Notes under the pieces: model-generated
Databases searched by the model: none
What the model was told of the DNA's origin: nothing
What the model saw: only the letters and a program-made list of their open reading frames with translations
Part shown: positions 44,482 through 53,446 of the stretch, in pieces
How positions within the stretch are numbered: position 1 is the stretch's first letter
How the letters are laid out: each line of letters opens with the position of its first letter
Translations under genes and position numbers: made by a program
Assembly (NCBI RefSeq): GCF_017874035.1
Contig: NZ_JAGGKV010000018.1
Coordinates: 62,001 to 126,000, forward strand
Direction: 5' to 3'
DNA: 64,000 bases
Source: Paenibacillus aceris
GTDB lineage: Bacteria > Bacillota > Bacilli > Paenibacillales > NBRC-103111

Positions 44482-46326
44482 ATGTGCGGAATAACGGGTT
44501 GGATAGATTGGCGGAAAGACTTGACCGGGTACCCGTCCATTCTAGAAAATATGACGGAAACACTCCATTTGCGTGGACCAGATGCTTCTGGCACTTGGAT
44601 CTCACAGCATTGTGCCCTCGGCCATCGACGTCTTAGTGTAATGGATCCGGAAAACGGTGCTCAGCCCATGGTCCGGAAACAAGGAGACTACACCTATACG
44701 ATCGTATATAATGGCGAACTTTATAATGCCCCCGAGCTAAAAAAAGAGCTCGAACTGCGCGGTCATCATTTCCGCACAACCTGTGATACGGAAGTGCTGC
44801 TAGCTTCCTTCATTGAATGGGGGCGGGCTTGTGTAGACCGTCTCAATGGTATATTCGCATTTGCCGCATGGAATGATCAAGAGCAATCCCTCTACTTGGT
44901 CAGAGATCGGCTTGGCGTAAAGCCACTTTTTTATTCTCATCAGAACAGTGTTCTTCTATTCGGTTCTGAACCAAAAGCCATTCTTGCACATCCGGATTTC
45001 CAAGCAGAAGTCGGTGCAGAAGGCTTGGCTGAAATCTTTGCAGTTGGCCCCGCACGCACGCCCGGACACGGAATATATCGCAATATGTCGGAGCTGAAAC
45101 CGGGACAATGCGCTGTTTTTGACCGCAATGGTTTATCCATTCGAACGTACTGGAAGCTGGAAAGCCAACCGCACCCGCATGATATTGACGCAACGGCGAC
45201 TCAAGTTCAACAACTGCTAAGCGACACCTCCCAGCGCCAACTTGTTTCTGACGTACCTATCTGTACACTGCTATCCGGAGGCCTCGACTCCAGTGCCCTT
45301 ACATCGCTCGCCGCCGAGCATTACAAAGAAAGCGGAAAAGGCGCTTTGCATACTTTTTCGGTTGATTACAAGGATAATGATAAGCACTTCAAAGCCAACC
45401 TGTTTCAACCGAATTCCGACGCCCCGTGGATTAAACGGATGACGGAGCATCTTGGCACCGAGCATCATTATATTGAGTTCGACACGCCTGAACTAGTGGA
45501 ATCCCTGAAAACTGCCGTTTTTGCCCGGGATACGCCGGGAATGGCAGATGTTGATGGATCCCTTTATTTGTTTTGCCGTGAAATCAAAAAGGAAGCCACC
45601 GTTGCCATCTCTGGTGAAGCTGCAGATGAAATCTTCGGCGGGTACCCATGGTTCCACAACGAGGAAGCCTTGGCTGCAAACACATTCCCTTGGTCGCTAA
45701 AATTGCCTAACAGGGTCAATCTGCTGGCTCCCGATTTCGTGGATTGGATTAAGCCGGTCGAGTATGTCAGCAATCGGTATCAGCAAGCTTTAAGCGAAGT
45801 GCCGCGGCTTGCGGGTGAGACGCAGCAGCAAAATCGCATGCGGGAAATGTCTTACCTTAATATCACACGCTTCATGCCAACGCTGCTCGATCGCAAAGAC
45901 CGTATGAGTATGGCAGTTGGACTTGAAGTACGGGTTCCTTTCTGCGATCATCGCCTCGTCGAATATGTGTGGAATATTCCTTGGGAAATAAAAACATCCG
46001 GCGATCGTGAAAAGGGCATTCTGCGAAAAGCGTTAAAAGGCGTTCTTCCCGATGATGTTCTGACACGTAAGAAAAGCCCGTATCCAAAAACACATAATCC
46101 TAATTACTTGGCAGCTGTGCGTAAATGGGTGCTGGAAATACTCGATGACCCCAGCTCCCCTCTGCTGCCATTCATTGATGTGAAAAAAATACGCGCACTC
46201 GCCAGCTCAGACACAAACGACTTCGATCTTCCATGGTTCGGCCAGTTGATGACAGGTCCCCAGCTGTTCGCCTATTTAGCACAAGTAGATACGTGGTTAA
46301 GAAGCTATAAAATATCGATCCGTTAA
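44482..46326 (+). CDS. asnB: asparagine synthetase (glutamine-hydrolysing)
   Basis: A 614-residue class II amidotransferase. After Met removal Cys1 of MCGITGW is the glutaminase nucleophile; RGPDASGTW, IVYNGELYN and DTEVLL complete that domain. The synthetase domain has the PP-loop LLSGGLDSSAL near 263 and later RKDRMSMAVGLEVRVPF. The length equals that of sporulation-linked AsnO (YisO) of B. subtilis, so it could be that paralogue rather than the main AsnB. AAAGGAAGG lies 6-7 bases before ATG 44482. Transcribed alone. Confidence 0.92.
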   Translation: MCGITGWIDWRKDLTGYPSILENMTETLHLRGPDASGTWISQHCALGHRRLSVMDPENGAQPMVRKQGDYTYTIVYNGELYNAPELKKELELRGHHFRTTCDTEVLLASFIEWGRACVDRLNGIFAFAAWNDQEQSLYLVRDRLGVKPLFYSHQNSVLLFGSEPKAILAHPDFQAEVGAEGLAEIFAVGPARTPGHGIYRNMSELKPGQCAVFDRNGLSIRTYWKLESQPHPHDIDATATQVQQLLSDTSQRQLVSDVPICTLLSGGLDSSALTSLAAEHYKESGKGALHTFSVDYKDNDKHFKANLFQPNSDAPWIKRMTEHLGTEHHYIEFDTPELVESLKTAVFARDTPGMADVDGSLYLFCREIKKEATVAISGEAADEIFGGYPWFHNEEALAANTFPWSLKLPNRVNLLAPDFVDWIKPVEYVSNRYQQALSEVPRLAGETQQQNRMREMSYLNITRFMPTLLDRKDRMSMAVGLEVRVPFCDHRLVEYVWNIPWEIKTSGDREKGILRKALKGVLPDDVLTRKKSPYPKTHNPNYLAAVRKWVLEILDDPSSPLLPFIDVKKIRALASSDTNDFDLPWFGQLMTGPQLFAYLAQVDTWLRSYKISIR

Positions 46327-46330
46327 TATA

Positions 46331-46372
46331 AAAAAGGCCTGCTATCCACTGCAATGTGGAAGCAGGTCTTTT
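46331..46372. terminator. bidirectional terminator between asnB and rdgB
   Basis: AAAAAGGCCTGCT (46331-46343) pairs with AGCAGGTCTTTT (46361-46372) with inner CCAC/GTGG, and serves the convergent genes. Confidence 0.85.
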
Positions 46373-46375
46373 CAT

Positions 46376-47026
46376 TTAGGATTCGTTTTGATCAGGAAGC
46401 CTATCCAAAAATAATCGTAACGCTTTTGCCCGGTGACTGATTTCATTCTTCTCTTCCACCGTCAGCTCCGCCATCGTTCTTCCCAGAGCGGGAATATAAA
46501 ACAAAGGATCATAGCCGAATCCGCTCTCCCCACGGTGTTCCGCGATGATGTAGCCCTTGCAGGAATCCTCAGCTTCTATGATCTCGTTGGCTACTGGGTC
46601 GATAAGCGCAAGCGCACAAACATAAGCAGCCTCGCTCAGAAGCTTAGGGTGGCCCACTTCCGCCGGCAGTCCCTCCGATGAGCCAATTTCGCTCAAAGCT
46701 TGAAGCAGCTTGGCGTTGTTATCTGCATCCGTTGCGCTTTCACCGGCATATCTAGCTGAGTAAACACCCGGAGCTCCGTCCAACTCCTTCACACATAAGC
46801 CCGAGTCGTCTGCAAGAACAGGAACATGGAGATGCGCGGAAATGATTTGCGCTTTGATCCGCGCATTCTCCGCAAACGTCGTTCCGCTTTCCACGATTTC
46901 CGGAAGCTCCGTATAATCAGCCAAGCTGCGAACTTTATAGCCTTTGGGACCGAAAAGACTTTCGAACTCCTTGACTTTGCCCTCATTTCGCGTTGCAATA
47001 ACGACAATATTACTTCGTAGCCGCAT
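46376..47026 (-). CDS. rdgB: XTP/dITP diphosphatase
   Basis: House-cleaning pyrophosphatase (Ham1/RdgB, YsnA of B. subtilis) that removes dITP and XTP. The 216-residue product has IATRNEGKVKEFESLF at the N-terminus, LADDSGLCVKELDGAPGVYSARYAG broken here as LADDSGLCV and APGVYSARYAG, and GFGYDPLFY. ATG 47026 has GAGGTG 6 bases upstream and lies inside the end of rph (17-base overlap), so the two are coupled. Confidence 0.94.
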   Translation of the reverse strand: MRLRSNIVVIATRNEGKVKEFESLFGPKGYKVRSLADYTELPEIVESGTTFAENARIKAQIISAHLHVPVLADDSGLCVKELDGAPGVYSARYAGESATDADNNAKLLQALSEIGSSEGLPAEVGHPKLLSEAAYVCALALIDPVANEIIEAEDSCKGYIIAEHRGESGFGYDPLFYIPALGRTMAELTVEEKNEISHRAKALRLFLDRLPDQNES

Positions 47027-47768
47027 GTTGTACACCTCGAATACGATCCGCAATAGGGCCCAGCACTTTACACTGCTCTTCAATCATCGTATGAATCCCT
47101 GTTTCCGCAAGGGCAAGCAGTTCATCCAATTCCTTGCGTGAAAAAGGAGCATCCTCGCCTGTACCTTGAATTTCCACAAATTGGCCTTGCCCTGTCATTA
47201 CGACGTTCATATCCACTTTCGCCTGTGAATCCTCTTCATAGTTGAGATCAAGACGCGGTGTTTGACCAATAACGCCAACAGAGACAGAAGCCAAAAAGTC
47301 GTTTATCGGGAACTTCGCCAAGTTTTTATCTGTCGCCAGCTTGTTGATGGCAAACGCCATGGCAACGAATGCACCGGTAATCGAAGTCGTACGGGTGCCT
47401 CCATCTGCTTGGATGACATCACAGTCCAATGTAATGGATCTCTCACCTAGAGCCTCCAAGTTAACAACGGAACGAAGCGCACGGCCGATCAAACGCTGTA
47501 TCTCCATGGTGCGTCCGCCAAGCTTGCCTTTGGCTGCTTCACGCTGATTTCTTACCTGTGTGGCGCGCGGCAGCATAGAATATTCAGCCGTTACCCAGCC
47601 TTTGCCTTGCCCTTTCATAAAAGGCGGGACACGTTCTTCAACAGTTGCCGTACAAATCACTTTGGTATCCCCGACCTCAATAAGCACCGAGCCTTCTGCA
47701 TGTTTTATGTAATGGGGGGTTATTTTCATAGGGCGCAATTCTTCATTCGTTCTTCCGCCAATTCGCAT
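47010..47768 (-). CDS. rph: ribonuclease PH
   Basis: Phosphorolytic 3'-5' exoribonuclease that trims tRNA 3' ends. The 252-residue product has GSVLIEVGDTKVICTATVE, the phosphate-site region RNQREAAKGKLGGRTMEIQRLIGR (read as RNQREAAKGK and GGRTMEIQRL), and DCDVIQADGGTRTTSITGA. AGGAGGAG lies about 10 bases before ATG 47768. The order gerM-rph-rdgB is as in B. subtilis. Confidence 0.96.
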   Translation of the reverse strand: MRIGGRTNEELRPMKITPHYIKHAEGSVLIEVGDTKVICTATVEERVPPFMKGQGKGWVTAEYSMLPRATQVRNQREAAKGKLGGRTMEIQRLIGRALRSVVNLEALGERSITLDCDVIQADGGTRTTSITGAFVAMAFAINKLATDKNLAKFPINDFLASVSVGVIGQTPRLDLNYEEDSQAKVDMNVVMTGQGQFVEIQGTGEDAPFSRKELDELLALAETGIHTMIEEQCKVLGPIADRIRGVQHAATK

Positions 47769-47894
47769 AAATCGTGTTCTCCTCCTGTTGCTTCCAAGGG
47801 AAGCTTAATTCTCTCGCCCCATTGTAACAAAGTAGCCGGAGAAAAGCACCCTCGTCAAGTACAATGATGCCCGGCCTGATCAAAAGGATGAGAA

Positions 47895-47931
47895 AACCCC
47901 TTATGCAAAATTACTTTTTGCATAAGAGGTT
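47895..47931 (-). terminator. terminator between gerM and rph
   Basis: CTTATGCAAAA (47900-47910) pairs with TTTTGCATAAG (47916-47926), extended by AACC/GGTT, with TTTTCTC on the minus strand behind it. Confidence 0.75.
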
Positions 47932-47952
47932 CTATAGCTCGGTGCAAGCTGG

Positions 47953-49002
47953 TCACAGCTTCGCCGGATTAATATGAGCAGGTCTTGTAACAGGCTTGGT
48001 GTAATTCTGAGTACTATCCGAGGATGTAAATTTCACAGCGCCATCCACTTTAATCTGAACTTGCTTAAAGCCAGTATTCTCAGTTAAAGAAAGAATAACG
48101 GACTTCAGAGCATCTTCGGACGCTTTCTGATCTGCGCCAAGCAGCTTGTTCGAGAAGTCAACTGTAATTAAAGAATCCGCCGGATTAATGCTCTTCACTT
48201 CCGTTGCGGCATTCAGAACCCCAGCAAGCCCCTTCTTCTGATCAGGCCCTTTAATGAGCTGATCAACAACAGCTTTAGCTACATTGTCCGTTCTTTTGAC
48301 CAACCTTGTAACAGGTACATAATATTTGTAGTTTTGATCGTTTTGATTCAAGAAATAGAGTGTGACCGGGGTAGATTGCCCGAACTCCGCATCTTCGGCC
48401 TTCTCTAGGTTAATCCCCATCGAACGCGCCAATGGCGTATCAAGCGGTGTTTTGCCTTTCGGCATTTCTTTGAGATCCTTACCTTCAACGCGAAGCTGCA
48501 CTTTCTCTACCGTCGGGAAGTTCGTGAGATTCCACGTGATAGCTTCCAGTATTTTTCTTTCATTTTGCTGGTCATAGGTGAGAAACTCTTTAGAGAAATC
48601 AACGATGGCGCGTTTGTCTGATGTTACATTCAAGCTAATGACTTTTGTGCCCTTCGGCAGCAGAGCTTGGAATCCGGATGGAAGCAGACTTGAGACCGGA
48701 CCGCCATCCACCATGTACTCCAGTGTCGTCTTTGCAACGGACACCGATTTCGGCAATCCCAGACTAAGCGGGGCGACGAAGCCTTTGGCATCTCTCACAT
48801 ACACGGTCATCTGTGATGAGTTATCGTCGATCATGTCGATTGTGACTGCAGCTGATGTCCTCTGAGCGTCAGCTTCCGCACCCGTGGTCGGAGGTGCATC
48901 AATGTCAGCTTTCTTCCCAGTGCCCAGGACCGAACATCCTGTGGTCAGCAAGGCAATCACCCCCGCGATAGCGGCTGAACGAATCCAATGTTGATGTTTC
49001 AT
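47953..49002 (-). CDS. gerM: spore germination/sporulation lipoprotein GerM
   Basis: A 349-residue lipoprotein with signal peptide and lipobox LLTTGCS (lipidated Cys at about 24) and two GerMN domains, about 85-195 and 225-325, each with VDFSKEFL or VDFSNKLL. GerM acts in the engulfing cell at the septum, with SpoIIIA-SpoIIQ. AAGGAGG lies 10 bases before ATG 49002. Its location upstream of rph matches B. subtilis, where it is expressed under sigma-E. Confidence 0.92.
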   Translation of the reverse strand: MKHQHWIRSAAIAGVIALLTTGCSVLGTGKKADIDAPPTTGAEADAQRTSAAVTIDMIDDNSSQMTVYVRDAKGFVAPLSLGLPKSVSVAKTTLEYMVDGGPVSSLLPSGFQALLPKGTKVISLNVTSDKRAIVDFSKEFLTYDQQNERKILEAITWNLTNFPTVEKVQLRVEGKDLKEMPKGKTPLDTPLARSMGINLEKAEDAEFGQSTPVTLYFLNQNDQNYKYYVPVTRLVKRTDNVAKAVVDQLIKGPDQKKGLAGVLNAATEVKSINPADSLITVDFSNKLLGADQKASEDALKSVILSLTENTGFKQVQIKVDGAVKFTSSDSTQNYTKPVTRPAHINPAKL

Positions 49003-49224
49003 GTGCTTATTTCCTCCTTCGAGTTTTCGCAGAAGCCTCTTCAGAAGCATCTGCCGCGTATTTCCTTCGGCATGGCCTGTACATTGCTTTTTCGTATTAT
49101 TATGTATACGGGGCTTTGTCCGATTTATAACTACTTTCTGTCCACATTTCAAAAAAAGTGCAGAGAAATCGTTACGACCCCTTTTTCGATGAATCCCTGC
49201 CATTTTCGGCTTCTTAACTTGGTA

Positions 49225-49233
49225 TGCTATACT
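49225..49233 (+). promoter_or_regulatory. extended -10 promoter of the YutG-like gene
   Basis: TGCTATACT, with TTCGGC 17 bases upstream as a poor -35, about 40 bases before the start codon, in the 270-base divergent gap with gerM (which otherwise shows nothing clear). Confidence 0.45.
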
Positions 49234-49272
49234 TGTAAAATAGACAGATTCGATCTAACTGGAGGCGCTCAG

Positions 49273-50235
49273 ATGAGAACATTCCTCAAAGACAAAACGC
49301 TCATTTTCAACGAATTCCGTGATGAAGTTTTCAGTCACTATCCCCAAGCTGTCATCGAAGAGGCTGTTGCCCGCCTACTCGTCGAAATCAAAGGGATCAA
49401 GAAAATTCCTTATGAGATGATCACAACGACTTTACTCGGTGTTTTAAGCAAAACCGAAACTTATAATGTTATGTCCACACTCATGGAGCTGCAAAAAAAG
49501 GTCAAACACGATTCCGAACTGTTGGCAAGCATGAAGGACCCTGCCTACAACGTGCATCGCACGATTGCCATGTCCATTTGCGGACTGTACGGCAGCGGCG
49601 CCGCTTCTCTCTTCGGCTTCATGGATTGTAAATTCCGGTTTTTCTTTCCAACGAAGCGCCCTAAATCGTTTATTTCAAAAGGGATCTGCGCAATCGTCGC
49701 CTCAACGGCTAGCGTGATCATTTCGGAGAATGTGAAAGTCGATTATACACAGCGGAATCTCGCAATGCTCGCAGAAAGAGGCGTCCAACTTGAGGATATG
49801 GTGGACATTCTCGATCAGCTTCAGCGTCCCTATAACCCGGACATGGAACGCAGCCTCTGCGAGGAGCACATTGTTGCGGTATTGCGCAAACAGCAGACCT
49901 TCCACGCCCTGCAGTTGGCACTCAAAATAGATACCGCCGTCGAAGCCGGTGAATTCAATCCGCAGTACAATCATATTGTCGGACAGGATGAAGGTCTTTT
50001 TGGAGTCGATGAAAGCATCGCAACCGCTGTTCCGCTCATGTATGGAACGATTGCACTTACGAATTTCGGATACCTTGACAAAGAGAAAATCGGGATCATT
50101 AAAGACCTTGACAGCGACCACTCCGAGGGAAAATGCAATACTTTTATTGACGATATGGTATGCGGTATTGTCGCGGCAGCCTGCGGACGGTTAGCGCATA
50201 ATAATATTCCTACGTACAGTAAGCCGTTGAAGTAA
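49273..50235 (+). CDS. YutG/PgpA-family protein with tandem duplicated domain
   Basis: A 320-residue protein. Residues 160-310 match the YutG type of phosphatidylglycerophosphatase A: ERGVQLEDMVDIL, GQDEGLFGVDESIA, GTIALTNFGYLDK, and FIDDMVCGIVAAA, with the acidic residues kept. Residues 15-152 look like a second, degenerate copy: IAMSICGLYG against IATAVPLMYG, GFMDCK against GYLDKE, and FISKGICAIVAST against FIDDMVCGIVAAA, so the Asp pair is Ser-Lys and the DEGLFGVDE acids are lost. The family normally has one such domain of about 165 residues. TGGAGG lies 7 bases before ATG 49273. It probably acts on phospholipid phosphates, with the N-half as a structural partner. Confidence 0.8.
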   Translation: MRTFLKDKTLIFNEFRDEVFSHYPQAVIEEAVARLLVEIKGIKKIPYEMITTTLLGVLSKTETYNVMSTLMELQKKVKHDSELLASMKDPAYNVHRTIAMSICGLYGSGAASLFGFMDCKFRFFFPTKRPKSFISKGICAIVASTASVIISENVKVDYTQRNLAMLAERGVQLEDMVDILDQLQRPYNPDMERSLCEEHIVAVLRKQQTFHALQLALKIDTAVEAGEFNPQYNHIVGQDEGLFGVDESIATAVPLMYGTIALTNFGYLDKEKIGIIKDLDSDHSEGKCNTFIDDMVCGIVAAACGRLAHNNIPTYSKPLK

Positions 50236-50270
50236 GAAGCGTCGCTGCCGGGGAAGAAACTAGGGGAAAA

Positions 50271-50357
50271 CAAAAAGTACATCAGATTCGCTTCATTCAC
50301 CCGATTTTGGATTGTCCAAAACCCGGGATGAGCAGGCGGAATTTGATGTACTTTTTG
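50271..50357. terminator. long stem-loop, bidirectional terminator
   Basis: AAAAAGTACATCA (50272-50284) pairs with TGATGTACTTTTT (50344-50356), with a second inner hairpin ATTTTGGA/TCCAAAA. It separates the convergent YutG-like and MBL genes. Confidence 0.8.
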
Positions 50358-50392
50358 CACGCTTTCCATTGAAAACTTGGAAAGCCGAATAT

Positions 50393-51376
50393 TCACGCGT
50401 TAAGGCCCACGGCCATATATTGAAGAAGCTCCGCGGCAGGATCGATCTGCCGGATGCGTCCCTCCGCTTCCAACAGGATGAGGTGAGCGATCGTCTCCGA
50501 CAGCGCGAACCTCATCTGATGCGTGCTGAGCCGGTCGCCAAAGGTCGCGCGGCACACCTCATAAGCGCTAAGCGGTGCGCTTAGCTGCTTTTCCATGAGC
50601 GCAAGCCGCTCATGATGATGGCGCACCAGTTCCTCGGTGCGTGCGCCAAAGCCAGACCACGGTTCCCGGTGCCCCGGGTAAGCCATCTTGACCTTCAGCC
50701 TGCCGATCTCCTGCAGGCTGCGAAGGTACTCGCCGAGCGGGTTTTCTTCCACCTGCGGGAGGAAGGAAACGTTCGGCGATATTTGCGGCAGGACATGGTC
50801 GCCGCAAAACACCACCTCCGCCTCGGCATCGTAGAAGACCAGGTGACCCGCGGCATGGCCGGGGGTCTCAATGGCTTCGTACATGCGGTCTCCGAGGCGC
50901 ACGGGTCCTTCCCGCAGCAGCGTAACCTGCGGCTGCGGGGAAACCAATTCGACGAAGCTCACCATGTGCTTCGCCATCTCTTCCAGCCCGGCTTCCGGGA
51001 AGCCGTGCCGGGCAAAAAGCGTCAGGAGCCGCGCCGACAGCGGCTGCTCCGGCCCCCATAGGAGCTGCACTTGCGCGAATCCGGTCTCCGAGAGGAGAAC
51101 CGGCGCGCCCGTGCGCTCCTGGAACCAACCCGCCATCCCGTAGTGATCGGGATGGTGGTGGGTGAGCACGATCTGCTCGACGTGCTCGAAGGCAATGCCG
51201 CGCTCCTGCAGCACCTGCAGCCAGAGCGCTTCGGCATCCGGGGTGTGCAGCCCCGGATCGATGACGGTGTACCCTTTGCTGCCGCAGATCAGGTAAGCAT
51301 TCACCCAACGCAGCGGAAAGGGCAGCGGCACCTTCACTTGCGTAATCTCATCTGTATGTTCCGTCACGATGTTCAT
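50393..51376 (-). CDS. MBL-fold metallo-hydrolase
   Basis: A 327-residue metallo-beta-lactamase-fold hydrolase. The zinc motif is LTHHHPDHYG (HxHxDH), with later metal ligands in ETPGHAAGHLVFYD and FCGDHVLP, and a helical C-terminal domain of about 90 residues like that of the RNase Z/GloB-related group. Substrate cannot be told. The middle of the gene is strikingly G+C-rich compared with the methyltransferase gene 10 bases upstream of it. GAAGGAT precedes ATG 51376. It is the last gene of a three-gene minus-strand operon. Confidence 0.85.
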   Translation of the reverse strand: MNIVTEHTDEITQVKVPLPFPLRWVNAYLICGSKGYTVIDPGLHTPDAEALWLQVLQERGIAFEHVEQIVLTHHHPDHYGMAGWFQERTGAPVLLSETGFAQVQLLWGPEQPLSARLLTLFARHGFPEAGLEEMAKHMVSFVELVSPQPQVTLLREGPVRLGDRMYEAIETPGHAAGHLVFYDAEAEVVFCGDHVLPQISPNVSFLPQVEENPLGEYLRSLQEIGRLKVKMAYPGHREPWSGFGARTEELVRHHHERLALMEKQLSAPLSAYEVCRATFGDRLSTHQMRFALSETIAHLILLEAEGRIRQIDPAAELLQYMAVGLNA

Positions 51377-51386
51377 TTGTGCGTAT

Positions 51387-52118
51387 TCATCCTTCCTTAT
51401 GCCCTACAAAAATCATCCGGCCCGATTCATCGGCATCATATTCCTGCCCATCATAACCGCCGTATACGTGATCAATATGTAAACCTGCCTTTTGCAGCAT
51501 CGCTTCAAACGCAGGCCGGTCATATAGTTTAACCTGTTCCAAATATTGCCGCTCAGGAGCTCCCTGCTTAGAAATCACAATCCGCTTGCGCACATAGCCA
51601 TCTTCAATAGCTCTCGTTTCACGAATTTGAGTGTCTCCCTCCATCCGCTGAGATTGCGGAACTAGATGAGCTTGGACATGAACGGGATTCAAGAAATCAA
51701 TAATGAAACGACCGTGCTTTTTTAAAAGCCGATTCATCTCATGAAACACCTTTTCATTCTGTTCGTCCTCATCGAAATACCCAAAAGAAGTAAATAAATT
51801 CACGACCGCATCAAACTGACGCTCAAGGGGAACTTCCCGCATGTCACCGTGTATCCAAGTCACTCGTTTCTGTTTGTCTAATTGTATGGCTTCCTTCAAA
51901 AGCACCTCAGACAAATCAACACCCGTGATTTCATACCCAAAATCAGCTAATGCCATGGAATGGCGCCCCATCCCGCAGCACAGGTCCAAAACCTCAGCTC
52001 CTTGCCGCAGCTCAAGCCAATCCATCATTTTTTTCACTTCATGATAAGCGCCCTGCATATCCCGATGCTTATAAACAAGCAAATAATCATTGCCAAAACT
52101 TTCTTGATACCAAGCCAT
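51387..52118 (-). CDS. class I SAM-dependent methyltransferase
   Basis: A 243-residue methyltransferase with motif I VLDLCCGMGRHSMALADFG near residue 41, motif II GVDLSE, and the family sequence FTSFGYFDEDEQNEKVFHE. Small-molecule methyltransferases of this group have varied substrates, so none is named. GAAGGTG lies 8 bases upstream of ATG 52118. Tight spacing puts it in one unit with the DUF6483-like and MBL genes. Confidence 0.85.
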   Translation of the reverse strand: MAWYQESFGNDYLLVYKHRDMQGAYHEVKKMMDWLELRQGAEVLDLCCGMGRHSMALADFGYEITGVDLSEVLLKEAIQLDKQKRVTWIHGDMREVPLERQFDAVVNLFTSFGYFDEDEQNEKVFHEMNRLLKKHGRFIIDFLNPVHVQAHLVPQSQRMEGDTQIRETRAIEDGYVRKRIVISKQGAPERQYLEQVKLYDRPAFEAMLQKAGLHIDHVYGGYDGQEYDADESGRMIFVGHKEG

Positions 52119-52137
52119 TTCGTCACACCTTCAATTT

Positions 52138-52836
52138 CTAATTATGTTCGTTAGGAATTACATAAGAGTCCAATTTCTGCTTTACAATGCGCAATCCATC
52201 CCTTGCTTCCTCTTTGCTGAAGTTGCCTGCTTCCAACTGCACCTCTTCGATATCAAGTAATTTTTCATAAAAAATAATGCCTTGCCCTAGAAAATCCGGC
52301 TGATTGGGATGGTCCTCCATAAAATGGAACAATACATCCTCAACCTTTGCATAATCGCCTTGCTTTTCATAGTGAGAGAAGAGCAATCTTTTCAGATCCT
52401 CGGGAATCATCCATGCCTTAAGCCGGTCCAGACTCGTCTGAATTCGGGAAGAAATCTCTGCATTCTCCTCATCCTTCGGATCAACCTCGGAGGAAAGAGA
52501 GAGGTGAAGCAGTAAATCAAGGGATTTTACATAAACAGGGTAAGCCTCATCGGTTTGTTCATGCTGTCGCAGCAGATCTCCAGCTCCAACAAACATATCC
52601 CCAATAACCATCGCTTTCGCTACATCTAAATTTCCATGATAGGAAAGCAATTCTAAAATATCTTTGCTGGACAGAGCCTGTAAAGAGCGAAGATTGAGCC
52701 CAAGCAAATGCCTGCTCGCCTCATCCAATTGCTGCTGGGCATCCCCCAGTGGAATATGTTCCTTATTAAAAAGAATGCGATGCAGCACCTGCGTCATTTG
52801 CTCGATCTGCCGCATAAAATAATCACGTTTGAACAT
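52138..52836 (-). CDS. DUF6483-like helical protein, unknown
   Basis: A 232-residue helical protein whose start, MFKRDYFMRQIEQMTQVLHR, resembles the DUF6483 family of Firmicutes; this match is from memory. The C-terminal part has TPR-like helices (LLFSHYEKQGDYAKVEDVLFHF). No catalytic motif. AAGGGGG lies 8 bases before ATG 52836. It is the first gene of the unit with the methyltransferase and hydrolase genes. Confidence 0.6.
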   Translation of the reverse strand: MFKRDYFMRQIEQMTQVLHRILFNKEHIPLGDAQQQLDEASRHLLGLNLRSLQALSSKDILELLSYHGNLDVAKAMVIGDMFVGAGDLLRQHEQTDEAYPVYVKSLDLLLHLSLSSEVDPKDEENAEISSRIQTSLDRLKAWMIPEDLKRLLFSHYEKQGDYAKVEDVLFHFMEDHPNQPDFLGQGIIFYEKLLDIEEVQLEAGNFSKEEARDGLRIVKQKLDSYVIPNEHN

Positions 52837-52937
52837 AAGAAAAGCCCCCTTTGCCCAAAAGAAATGCCTCATTTCAGCTTACCACGCCTCGAATAGAAAC
52901 TCAAAAGCGGATACCGCCTATTTTTCCGTCTAGACCG

Positions 52938-52966
52938 CACCATTGGCAGCAGCCCTTCATAAACTA
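52938..52966 (+). promoter_or_regulatory. sigma-K promoter of gerE
   Basis: CACC at 52938-52941, a 16-base spacer, and CATAAACTA at 52958-52966 match the sigma-K consensus (AC then CATANNNTA) exactly, 66 bases before the gerE start. gerE is a known sigma-K target in B. subtilis. Confidence 0.8.
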
Positions 52967-53031
52967 ATTTTGACTGTATCCCTTAACCTTGTATTTCCCA
53001 ATACCCGAGCAAGGAGGGGTGACACACATCC

Positions 53032-53253
53032 ATGGGCAGCGACCACAAAAACAAATTTCTACTTACGAACCGCGAACGCGAAGTATTCGAACTATTAGTG
53101 CAGGACAAAACGACTAAGGATATCGCACAGCAGCTTTTTATCAGTGAAAAAACTGTGAGAAATCATATTTCGAACGTCATGCAGAAGCTGAACGTAAAGG
53201 GTCGTTCACAAGCGGTTGTAGAACTGATCAAGCTTGGGGAATTAAAGATCTGA
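53032..53253 (+). CDS. gerE: spore coat regulator GerE
   Basis: A 73-residue LuxR-type helix-turn-helix protein with no receiver domain: LTNREREVFELLVQDKTTK, then the HTH IAQQLFISEKTVRNHISNVMQKL, then a dimer helix. GerE switches late coat genes in the mother cell. B. subtilis GerE is 74 residues. AAGGAGGGG lies about 12 bases before ATG 53032. A consensus sigma-K promoter and a downstream terminator make it a monocistronic late sporulation gene; its place near rdgB-rph-gerM also fits. Confidence 0.95.
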   Translation: MGSDHKNKFLLTNREREVFELLVQDKTTKDIAQQLFISEKTVRNHISNVMQKLNVKGRSQAVVELIKLGELKI

Positions 53254-53277
53254 TTCCGTCAGCAAAGGGATCCATGT

Positions 53278-53318
53278 AAGCCTTCGAGGCCTCCTAGTGG
53301 AGGATTCGAGGGCTTTTA
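53278..53318 (+). terminator. terminator of gerE
   Basis: AAGCCTTCGA and CCTCC pair with GGAGG and TCGAGGGCTTTT around TAGT. Confidence 0.85.
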
Positions 53319-53446
53319 TGTTGGTGCACGGGCACGCTAAAAGTGAACGTTTTGTTAACCCAACATTTCGACAGTAAGTGATCTCCAGCATGTACTATGA
53401 TAATAACTAACAAGTACATTACATCTATAGGAGGCTATTACAATCC

